Shown in pieces: positions 14,111 to 23,356 of a DNA stretch of 64,000 nt. The translations under genes and the position numbers were made by a program. The stretch lies in NCBI GenBank assembly GCA_947652115.1, contig OX393565.1:27492231-27556230 (forward strand), read 5' to 3'. A model generated the notes under the pieces. That model was not told the DNA's origin and did not search any database. It was given only the letters and a program-made list of their open reading frames with translations. Source of the DNA: Blastomussa wellsi (lineage: Eukaryota > Cnidaria > Anthozoa > Scleractinia > Plerogyridae). Positions within the stretch are counted from its first letter, which is position 1. Each line of letters starts with the position of its first letter.

Positions 14111-14299
14111 ATGTTATCCTCAATCTCGATCATAGTTATATTTCTCGGGGTTCTCATATTTGTAGTTGCAGCTTTGGTTCTTTGTTGCCTTTGCTGCCAT
14201 CTTCGTTCGCGACCAAAAAATCAGCAAGGGAAAGCTGTGAATTATATGGCTCAAGGTAGAGGAAGAAGCGAAAAGGAGACTTCTGTCACCGAGTTGTAA
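14111..14299 (+). CDS. Possible small single-pass membrane protein or terminal exon
   Basis: A 62-residue frame encodes one hydrophobic helix (about residues 4-29, ending in a CCLCC cluster), then a basic juxtamembrane stretch (HLRSRPKNQQGK) and a short polar tail ending TEL. The cysteine cluster at the membrane border would suit palmitoylation, and the tail fits a class I PDZ ligand (T-x-L); both are inference. The frame is open upstream of the ATG to a TTAG at about 14068, a possible splice acceptor, so this may be the last exon of a larger receptor-like gene whose upstream exons I could not find. I do not recognise a family. Confidence 0.3.
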   Translation: MLSSISIIVIFLGVLIFVVAALVLCCLCCHLRSRPKNQQGKAVNYMAQGRGRSEKETSVTEL

Positions 14300-14937
14300 A
14301 ACAAACATGGTGGTTCACAGTTGCGGCGGAGGAAAACTTTATTTTTATTGATGAAACAGAAACTGGAGTGTGAAATTCCGAGTTTCGCATGAAAGGCCTG
14401 AATAACAGTTCAACGCTTTAACTTGGAAACTAATACTACGACCGAGAAAGAAACAATCAATTTTAACGGTAGTTCTAAACGAAACATTGGGAAAGCTGTT
14501 TTATTTTTTCTGCCTTATACTTCGCGCAACGCAGGCCGCGAGCGCTTTTGCAATCTTTGAACACTGAACTAATAATCGTGGGACAGCTCGCCGACAGTCG
14601 ACTCAAAAAGACATTCAGAATTGAAGGATTGCACTATAATTATTTTTAATACTCCAGCTGAACAAAGTGTATGGGCTTGTTTATTTGCTTAAGGACTTCG
14701 CTGAACGACAGGTCTCTTTAACCGGCTAACGTCATCAACCGAACTCCGAGAAGCGAACAAAAGCCACAATATTCTGCCTTTTAGGGATGTCAATGTAAGA
14801 CTTTTGTTTTCTAGATTGCATCAGAAGTAGGATCAAACCTTGAAGCTATTAGACTTTAAATTGCACTCGGTATGTTTATATCTCAAAGATTAAATTTGCC
14901 CTGTAGCATTCGAGTAGCAGTCACGACTCACGAAATA

Positions 14938-15191
14938 CATAGTAAATAGGATTTGACACAAAATTTAATTTTGAAAGGTTTTTGTTGACAGTTTAGCTTA
15001 GCTGTACTGAGCCTGACAGGTACAAAAACTGTCAGCATTGTTGAAAAACTCCCTTTATAGAATTGTAGTTAATAGATTTGACACGACCTTTAATTTTTGA
15101 AAGGTTTTTGTTTACAGTTCAGTTAGCTATACTGTGCCTGGTAGGTACAAAAAACTGTCAGCATTGTTGAAAATTACACTTAGAATTGTAG
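14938..15191. repeat. Two-copy tandem duplication, 125-bp period
   Basis: Two diverged copies run head to tail. Each has ATTTGACAC, then TTGAAAGGTTTTTGTT, then a GGTACAAAAACTGTC-like block and GCATTGTTGAAAA. Matching ATTTGACAC sites lie at 14951 and 15076. No open frame spans it. Confidence 0.75.
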
Positions 15192-15700
15192 GGGTCATGA
15201 ATGCCCTCTCCCTCCGCCCCCAACTTTTGCAGTGCACGGAAAACTTGCCTCTGTTCGAAATGCAAGATTAGTGGGTGTAGGTAAAGTGCTCGTTGCTCGA
15301 ATTAATGTATAACTTTCAATGCTCGTACTCTGCCGACTGCCTCGTCCCCAGGCGTCGGTCGGCAGAGGCGGGAAAACAGGGAGCGTGAGGCTTGATGGCT
15401 AGGAAAATCGGTCCCACAACAACACTCAAACCGCGCAAAATCAATCCCAAAGCGCAAAGCGTGCCCCGTACGACCAAAGAGCGACGCCCCGGGACAAGGC
15501 AGGTTCGCATGTTCACAAAAACCAACCAATATGCTAATTGCGAAACATGCGATCCTATTCTCTAACAAGCTAGTCATTGTATCTTTGTCTATATGCAAGA
15601 TAAGAACAGTTACTGACTTTTTAAAACTAATTACTGACCCTCATAAAATCCTATTGTTCTCTCTCTGCATTATATCGGCGATTTCAACCTGAGAAAGTGT

Positions 15701-15853
15701 AGACTGCGAGCAGTCTCTATTTTGCTCCAAAATCCGTAACGAAAGCGAAAAATTGCGAGTGCTAAATCGCGGCTCGCGGCCCTCGAAAATAGCACTCGCA
15801 AATTTTCACTTTCGTTACGGATTTTGGAGCAAAATAGAGACTGCTCGCAGTCT
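15701..15853. mobile_element. Near-perfect foldback (MITE)
   Basis: Arms of about 62 bp begin AGACTGCGAGCAGTCTC and end GAGACTGCTCGCAGTCT. Both contain TATTTTGCTCC, AAAATCCGTAACGAAAG and GCGAGTGCT. A central loop of roughly 25 bp (around CGCGGCTCGCGG) separates them. The arms match with only a few differences, which points to a recent insertion or selection on the hairpin. Confidence 0.75.
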
Positions 15854-16374
15854 AGAGAAAGTATTCATATTCAGTCAAGTCCAAGTGTCTGAGGAAAACG
15901 GTGGCGGTCCGTTTTGGTAACAGGGAAATTATCAGGGGTAATCCAAAACGAGCTACGCTAAATATTGCATGCAGTAGGCTGACTGCACTACAATATTTTT
16001 AATATTGCAGCCTGCTTGCAGCAATATTTTTATCTTGGCAATGATTCGATCCCACCAAAGGATATATAACTTTGAAAGAGAAAATTCATTTTTTCTCTTG
16101 AATTTTGTCAAAAGAAATCGATCGAATAAAAGCTGTCTTTGTAATGAGACAGCCTACTTCATATTGTCTCATGCAGAACTGACTGAACCAATTCGTTGTA
16201 AATATAATAAAGTTGCTCAGTCACGTTTTTGGTTCGATCACATTTGCTGGGAAATGGTACATATAATGACGGTAAGGCTGGTTTATGCTGGGTATGAGCA
16301 TAAGAACAAGTATATTGTTTATGACATGGGCGCAGAAGAAGAACAAGGTAGTCAGCCTTCTTATTAGAGCTTAT

Positions 16375-16516
16375 TAGCCTGTTCCAGGCGTTTTGTTAGT
16401 GGGGAACGGCGCAAAGGAAAACAGCGAGCCAAAAACTTAGGGAGGGGGAAACTTTTTCACTCGCCAGTTTTCCTTCGCACAGCACCCCACTATCAACCGA
16501 ACGACTGGAACAAGCT
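16375..16516. mobile_element. TIR element with AGCCTGTTCCAG-type ends
   Basis: The left arm (AGCCTGTTCCAGGCGTT, then TTAGTGGGG and GCGCAAAGGAAAAC) and the right arm (GTTTTCCTTCGCACAGC, then CCCCACTATCAACCGAAC and CTGGAACAAGCT) are imperfect inverted repeats around a purine-rich centre. About 140 bp and non-coding. Confidence 0.5.
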
Positions 16517-16880
16517 ACCTTCTTAATAGTGTTTCCCTCATCAGAAGAACGAACAATTTTGTTCTCTTGTGTTTGTGTTTCTCCAAGTAAAAATGGGGTT
16601 GACAGGCCAAAACGGCTCCTACGTTCGTGGCATCTGTTCATTTGCCGTTCTGAGGATACATTTGTTTATTACTTATACCAGAAGTTCTATATATTAATTC
16701 GGTTTCCGACCTTTTTTCTTCTCATTTAATAGTTTATTATTTGGAGGTATTTTTTTCAAATGGATCCATCAACTTCAACTTTATTGGGCACCACCATGAT
16801 AAAACAGAAGCACTGGATCCTCTTATGTAAAGGATCTAATCAGCAATAATTTAAGTATAAACGAAGATAAAATGTAAGGC

Positions 16881-16930
16881 TGATTGAACAGTACAGGAAT
16901 GTATTATATTCCATATATACTGTTCAATCA
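16881..16930. repeat. Short hairpin
   Basis: TGATTGAACAGTACAGGAAT pairs with a matching arm ending ACTGTTCAATCA, with a small AT-rich loop. The 50-bp hairpin stands alone and no flanking gene explains it. Confidence 0.5.
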
Positions 16931-17328
16931 TCCTTGTGTTTGATGTTCATTTGTATTTTTTTAGTTTTTTACAGGCCCATCCTTCAGAAACCTCGAGACT
17001 TGGCACACGAAGATGAATACAACTTCCACGATTCCCTGTGCGCAAGTCTCATAGAGTGAATCGGCCATTTAATCATGTAGAAAAGAAAGAAAACTTCGAA
17101 ATTCTCTAACGTCAGAGTAGGAGTGGAATCAAGTTTGTCAATACGGTAAGGGACTGGAAACAACTGACGGTTGGAAAAGTAGTGCGCTGACCAATTAATC
17201 GCCAGCAGTCATGGGACCAAGGCTCGAGAGCGGGTGAGTTTATGTTGAAACGTTTTGTGATATTTACACGGATTGCAGCTCTAGGTTTGAAATATCCAAA
17301 GAGGTAACTTAAAATTCAGATATACGAG

Positions 17329-20300
17329 ATGCCGAAAGAGCGAGAAAGATCGCAGCAGGATAATAATGATCAAGAACATCGATTGCATAACTCTTCTTCG
17401 CACAGACATCGAAGCCATATGAGACATGGAGACGGTAGACATCAACACAGGCACACACGACACACTCCTTATCGCCGTGAAAAAGAGCCTCGTTCCTCAA
17501 CACATATACATTTTAATGGATCAGATAATGTTCCGTCGGTTTCGCTACATACGGATCACGTAACCTTGGCGTCGAGCCTAAGTACTTTAATGGCACAAAA
17601 TGGCGGCATGACACAAATCCTTGACAGTTGCTATAAAATGCTGGAACGGCTCAGGAGCGATCAAATAGTCCATCCTGGCAGTTTACGGCAGGGTACTACA
17701 TCTTTTACCAGTACTCATGGCCAACAAGGAGTGAACCATTGTAATTTGGCAAACGTGTCCAAATCTCATAAATCCACTCAAAAGGAACATAAAACAAGGT
17801 AAAATGTTTGACCTCTTCGCGGTAAAATTTGAAAGTGGTACAAACGAAGCGTACACAGTTTGAATGGGCATGTGAAATATCTTCTACGAAAGGGAATTTA
17901 AGACATCATTTAGATATTAAATTGCCCTGATCAAATTTGAGGATCGTGGCAGTGATGGGGAATAACAATTTGTTGTACGTTTAATTTTCATTTTTGATGC
18001 ATTTGTCTGTAAATTGACCACTTTCGCATTGCCCATAATACACCTTGTTTACCCCCCAAAATTTTGCATAACCTTTGTTTCCCAATTCCACTGGGTATTA
18101 CAGTCGTCCCAAGAGAATCTGAAGACAATGCTTATGCAAAATTTTTGGGGGAAAACAAGGTGTATTATGGGCAATGCGAAAATGGTCAATCAAAAACTAA
18201 TACCTTTCACTGTATCTATTGCGCACTTGGGCCTATTTGCCCATCAGGATGGAGGTTATCGCAGTTTCTGTAGGATGAAGCGACAGAGAGTATTCCACTC
18301 TCTTCTGGATTGGATGCTAGACCTTTGCAGGGCTCCCCCCCCCCCCCCCAGCATTAAAGGAGCTATATCATGTGCAACATTTTGAATCATTTTTATGAGA
18401 AACTCTTACAGTCTTTCCCGTAAAACCGTGAACACCAGAAATGTTTATGGAATGTTATAAAGAAAAAGCCAATCAAGTGTGAGAAAACTAAACCGCAAAC
18501 AGCAACAGTAATTAGTTTGTGGTTTTGAGGTTTGCTCGCGTGTCCTGAACTTTGCTGTGATTGGTCACTACACAATCAACATTCCAGAAATTTTTTCTGG
18601 TGTTCACTGTTTTACGGGAAAGACTGTAAAAACTCTTAGGAAACCTAAAAGTACTAGTTTGCTAAGCAACAAAACAACAAAGAGGTAATACAAAACCAAA
18701 AAGGAACAAGGATGGAGAAGACTGAGACAGATTACGAGTGACAGATTTGAAAAACTAAGGCTAATTTTTTTCATAATGCACAAACTGTGACGTTACTCAT
18801 TTAAATTTGCAAGTACCCATTTATATACTTGGTCTTTAATTGTTTGGGTCTGACAATCCTGCCCCCTCCACCAGGAGTTTCCAATCCCTTCTTCTGGGGA
18901 GCATGGGAAACTGCACATAATTTGCAAATTTTGATTTTAATTATCATTTTTTGTCATTTAGTTTTAGCGGGATCTTGGAAACCTATAAGACATCAAGTCT
19001 TGTTCCCGCAGCACAAACTGAGGCCCAGTTACACCAAAGCTTGTCTCTGCATACTGAAGCCAAACTAGACTCCATAGACATCTCACTGTTATGTCCACTA
19101 ACTCGTTCACGGATGGCAACTCCAGTGAGAGGAAGGAAATGCACGCACATTAGCTGTTTTGATGGAGAATCCTACCTCCAGTTGATGTGGGAAAAACATG
19201 TGGAGAAGTGGAAGTGTCCTGTAAGTTGTTGCAAAATCTGTTTCCTCTGAAAATTCTGTTATCTGGATAAGATTGCTAATAACAGCGATTTGATCAATAT
19301 ATATTTGATAAATTGACATCAGCTTTTCGTGCATCTCCTGTTATTGATTATGAATTTTTTTTTTTCATAATGTTGTCAAAGTAGCAGACTATTTTGACAA
19401 TGTTGTGACAAAATTCATTGTCAATAGGACAGATGCATGGAAAACTGACACCAATTTGTTTTTTCCTATGACAAAAAGCCAGGGGGACATTATTATAACT
19501 TCATGTGTACATATATGTCCAATTATTGACAATGAAAATTAGCCAATGAGCACACAGGAATCTCAGAGTCTTTAGCTATAGTAAAAAGCAATATTGTCTA
19601 CAGTGTTTCAAGGAATTAAAAGCCGTAGTTTATGACTTGGATAATTTGACCTGAAAGAATGGACAGGTTTTGGTATCTTATTTTTGCTCGCTCTGAACTT
19701 CATTCAAAGTTTGAGTGCAGTTTAAAGGGACCAGTTTCTTTCACTTATTAAAAAATGTTGTTACAAGAATATTCAGGGTTTTCACTATGTTTTCAAGTAG
19801 CTGGGGAAAGTAAAAAGTAGCAGGGAATTTTGTTGTTTGATGTATTTTTCACTTCCCAGTGTTTTGGTTTTGTTTCAAAGAAGCCGGTGCTCAAACTTGT
19901 AGTAGCCGGGTGAATTCCCCTGGCCCCAGCCCTTGCTAACTTGGAGACGCTCTCTGGACACAGGCCGTCTATCACAACTAAGCTTTTTAATTCCATCATT
20001 TGTAACTCAGACCATAAATTGCATGAGCTCTTGCCACCTCGTAACAATTGTGAATCTAATTTAAGACGAAAGAGGAATTCTAATGTCCCTCTGGCTAAGA
20101 CGAAGAGATTTAGAACACATTTATATATAGCAATTGTAATTAAATTTTTAGCTACGTATGTGTACATTTTTATTATATTTTTTCTCATATTTTTATTAGA
20201 TTTCATTATTGTAACGATTAATCTAATTCAGCTTTTGGCTGTGATTTTAATCTGAATAAACTATCTATCTATTTATCTTATTAGTGACAGCCCTGAATAT

Positions 20301-20652
20301 GTGTAACTTTGCTTTCAACAACTTGTTCTGTTTTTTTTTTTACTTTTTTCAGATTTGTAAATGCCTTGCACCACTATCTGAGTTAGTAGTTGATGGTTAT
20401 ATCATGGCAATACTAGAATCAGTTCCTGAGGACGTGAAGAGCGTGGAATTCACTCCTGCTGGATACTGGAGAATGAAGGAAGCAGATTGTTCTTTGCCGT
20501 CAATCAGCAAATCTTCACAAAACTCTGATCAACAAAGCAATGTTGTTATTGACCTGACATTTGACACTCCTGTAAAGAAGAAATTTTCAAATGCTGGCAG
20601 CAATTGTGGCATCAATGTTCCTCCAGTTATTGATCTAACTCTGTCTCCTTGA
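17329..20652 (+). CDS. Short SP-RING (PIAS/Siz/ZMIZ-type) SUMO ligase-like protein
   Basis: Three exons join in frame: 17329-17798, 18962-19220 and 20353-20652, giving 342 residues. Residues 1-156 are low complexity, rich in His, Arg and Ser. The SP-RING spans about residues 195-265: CPLT at 201, PVRGRKCTH at 211-219, CFD at 222, WKCPICKC at 240-247, and a conserved following helix (LVVDGYIMAIL). Likely zinc ligands are C217, H219, C242 and C245. The C-terminus has two SUMO-interaction motifs, VVIDLTF (307-313) and VIDLTL (335-340). SP-RING proteins recruit the SUMO-loaded E2 and act mostly in the nucleus; that function is inferred. The SAP and PINIT domains of PIAS proteins are absent, so the protein is shorter than the usual family member. 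Intron 1 carries two MITEs and a SINE fragment; intron 2 a LINE fragment. An unseen upstream exon cannot be excluded. Confidence 0.82.
18015..18189. mobile_element. Foldback MITE in SP-RING gene intron 1
   Basis: The left arm (TTGACCACTTTCGCATTGCC, then ATAATACACCTTGTTT and AAAATTTTGCATA) and the right arm (TATGCAAAATTTTTGGGGG, then AAACAAGGTGTATTAT and GGGCAATGCGAAAATGGTCAA) pair over about 55 bp. A roughly 60-bp loop separates them. No coding capacity. Confidence 0.75.
18228..18360 (-). mobile_element. Fragment of SINE also present at 56.6 kb
   Basis: The blocks GCCCATCAGG, GTTTCTGTAG, ATGAAGCGACAGAGAGTATT, GGATGCTAG and TTGCAGGG occur in the same order in the longer element at 56593-56871. 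The tRNA-like head is missing here, so this is a truncated copy. It ends in a long C run at about 18338. Confidence 0.6.
18409..18626. mobile_element. TA-flanked MITE
   Basis: It starts CAGTCTTTCCCGTAAAAC, continues CGTGAACACCAGAAA, and ends TTTCTGGTGTTCACTG, then TTTTACGGGAAAGACTG. The roughly 33-bp ends are inverted with few mismatches. TA dinucleotides flank both sides, as expected of Tc1/mariner-type target duplication. Confidence 0.7.
19927..20276 (+). mobile_element. 5'-truncated LINE fragment (reverse transcriptase tail)
   Basis: The + strand frame from about 19930 reads like the extreme C-terminus of a non-LTR retrotransposon ORF2: CNSDHKLHELLPPRNNC, then NLRRKRNSNVPLAKTKRFR. It is followed by a short AT-rich 3' end and a CTAT-type simple repeat (AACTATCTATCTATTTATC). 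Only the 3' end is present, typical of LINE insertion. It lies in intron 2 of the SP-RING gene. The call rests on motif memory. Confidence 0.5.
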
Positions 20653-23356
20653 TCAAGGCTGCACATTTCAGAACAGTTGGCTCATTTCAAAGCAATAGGT
20701 TCTTTGCAGCTGGGGTCACATGACCAAATTTTTGCCAAATTGTTTTATATTATGGGCTATAACTTCAGGAATGCCAGAAATGAAAAGAGCATGCCAAAAG
20801 TAGCAATATTGCCATCCCTGACACCCCTGGCATTAAAGGGTATGGTTATATAACTGTTTGAAGGATTTCTTTGGAAAATGTTGCTGGGGAGCAAGTTCTT
20901 GCTCTCTTTCAAAAATTCAAACTTTTCGAACCTCATTCTTTAATCCCAGAGGCCTCATCCTGGCCATTTTTCTATTTTTGACCTGCTCTTTACATTTCTT
21001 GCATTCTTTAAGCTGTAGCCCATAATTTTATGAAGAGTAGGTCATGTGATGGTCTAGCTGCAAAGGGTCTATTGTATTGCTTATGTCTTGTTAGCTTGAG
21101 TTATAGCATTCTTGTTTTCTGCTCTCTGCACACTTGATTTTGCCTCCTGTCTGAAAAGCATCTGAAATTCAACCTAAATAATAATTATGATACTGATAGT
21201 GTAGGGTACAAGAAAGCAATCTGAGATGGAGAGCACAGTGATTGATTCTGTGCCTTATTATTTGGACCACAGGAAGCCCAAGCTAAATCTATGAATGAGG
21301 GTTTGCTTTGTAATATACATTTACAGTGTGTTTAAGGAACGAGAATATTCTTGATACAAATTCATTTTCTCCATACTTTTAAGAGCATCTGAATTTGCCA
21401 CAACCTCTCAGTACTGTATTTGTTTCCACTGTAGCAAGAAAATAACATTTAATTAATAAGTAGATTTATGTTGTTGTTGACGTTAACATGTTTGCCCTGA
21501 AGGGTACTTGAGACTACACTATATCGTTGTATATAAATTGCAGTGTATTGTTCGGAGGAAATCAGAAAATAGCAAAGTTAATTGTTTTTTAAGACAATAA
21601 TTTGATTTTGAATACATCATTTTGTGTATAGTTTTAAATGGAAATAAACGGGTAATATTAGTACCACATGAAATAAACCTTATTTTTGAGAAAGGACAGT
21701 AAATAACTCATTATCTGCGACAACAGTCACTATCACACTACACTCTTTTTCTTTTATAAGAACCTTTTTTATAAGAACGTTGAGGCTGAAATTAACCAAA
21801 TTTTTAAGAACGTATTTAGAACATTCCCCAGGCTGAGACTCGATTAATAAAGTTTTTTATTTGCTCACTGTATATTAAAATGTTGGTTAACGGAAGCTTT
21901 GCTGCACGTATTGCATGTGAACTTTTTCTGCGTTTTTGCCCCAAATTCCTTTAAATTTATGTACCGTTGCAAACCTCTATGTTCAATGCTATTTCTAAAG
22001 CCAAATTTAACCAGAGTTGGTTGGCGAGACATCTCGCACGTGGCATCAGAGCAAGTCGTGCAAGTATGTTCAAGCAACTTTATACCATATCTCAGCAAGC
22101 AATGCACTTTTATAGGTTTCCTGGTCACCTCCGCATTAATTTATTGAAATACTATACCATGTAAATTTAAGAACATCTTTAAGAACGTTTACAGCCTCAA
22201 ATGGCAAAAAATATAAGAACGCTCAGCCTCAGCTACAAAGTTAGACGTTCTTATATAAAAAAAAGAGTGTAGTTTGCAATTAAAAGCGTGACGCTCTTCA
22301 GATAATTATGCCTTTGTGCAGTTGGATTAGTCATTTTCTGCGTGGATATATTTGAATTTGAAATAAGTCATTCTCAAGCGATATGACGTGTTGCGGACCA
22401 AAAACGATTTGTCTTTAAATCACCAGTTGGCAAGTTTTTAGGCGTAGAATACAAACGTTATGTGGTTACTTTACTTTTTGATACAACCATGGCGTTCCAT
22501 TGAGGACATGTCAACACGTTTATATATCAACCCACCAGGCTTTTTCAGAGTCACGCTTGGGGAAGAAAAGAGACAAAACAAATTTGGAAGGTTCTGTTCA
22601 CACGTTCTCGAACTTTTAAACTACCTTAGCATTTAATAAAATCTCTTCCAACTAGTTGTGATCTATAACAAATGTTTGAACACCTTTAAGATGAATTTGT
22701 ATTTTTTCATTGGCCGTGATTACTATCAAGAGTTTGTATAGCTATAAAACCATTTGGGTTCGGTATGTACAAGTTTGTATAGCTATAAAACCGTTTGGCT
22801 AACATTTGCCGAATTCATATTAGAGACGAAACTTGGTTTTCTCAGAAATAAACATTTCTTTTGCAAAACTACGAGTTATGCGCAAAACCTAGTAAACCTA
22901 GTATGTTCCATTCAGTCAAAAAAATATCGAAGGCAATGTGCGAAATCGTACACAAAACAACACTTGCTAGGGAGCTTGCATTACATGCTATTGTCTTCAA
23001 CACAAAGAACAAAGAGTACAAAGATTTTTATCTTGATAGCGAGTAACAACGAATTACTGTAATTCTATAGACTACTGTGCTTTTGGGAAATAATAATAAA
23101 AACACTTGAAAACGTGGAAAGACTGGTGTCTTTACGAAATTTCTCAAAATTGTGTATTATTTTATGACCAGACAGCAGAAGACAATGGCGCCGATTTTGA
23201 TATTGGTCTTTGTCCTGGTCTTTGTGACTCAATGCACGCACGGAGATGGTTAAATAATCGGTGACTGACAGGCCAGCGAGCTGATGTATTGTTATTTGAC
23301 ACGTAGGTAGGTAGGCTCGATTGCCGCCGCTCTCTAGAGTCTGGTTTAACCAAGAT
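20653..23356. other. Intergenic region with one TIR element and a short tandem repeat
   Basis: This covers the 3' flank of the SP-RING gene (AATAAA-type signals near 21642 and 21672) and the 5' flank of the first isomerase-like gene. It holds the TIR element at 21737-22273 and two tandem copies of GTTTGTATAGCTATAAAACC around 22728-22800. Small open frames here show no recognisable domain. Confidence 0.55.
21737..22273. mobile_element. Non-autonomous DNA transposon with ~27-bp TIRs
   Basis: The left end is ACTACACTCTTTTTCTTTTA followed by TAAGAAC; the right end is GTTCTTATATAAAAAAAAGA followed by GTGTAGT. The subterminal regions repeat TTTTTAAGAACGT-like and ATAAGAACG motifs. At 537 bp with no transposase frame it is non-autonomous. 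Confidence 0.7.

Larger units (their letters stand above)
10368..17328. other. Long intergenic region rich in foldback elements
   Basis: Between the CCDC170-like gene and the SP-RING gene I find no multi-exon gene. The region holds inverted-repeat elements (11028-11188, 11437-11624, 15701-15853, 16375-16516), a hairpin at 16881-16930, a 125-bp tandem duplication (14938-15191), a poly-C run near 12726, and a small membrane-protein ORF at 14111. Open frames at 11868-12164, 12185-12394 and 16005-16367 show no recognisable domain and are not called. Confidence 0.6.

Noticed and set aside
16005..16367. 120-residue open frame
   Set aside because: No domain, no typical codon pattern and no flanking splice or promoter context; probably chance.
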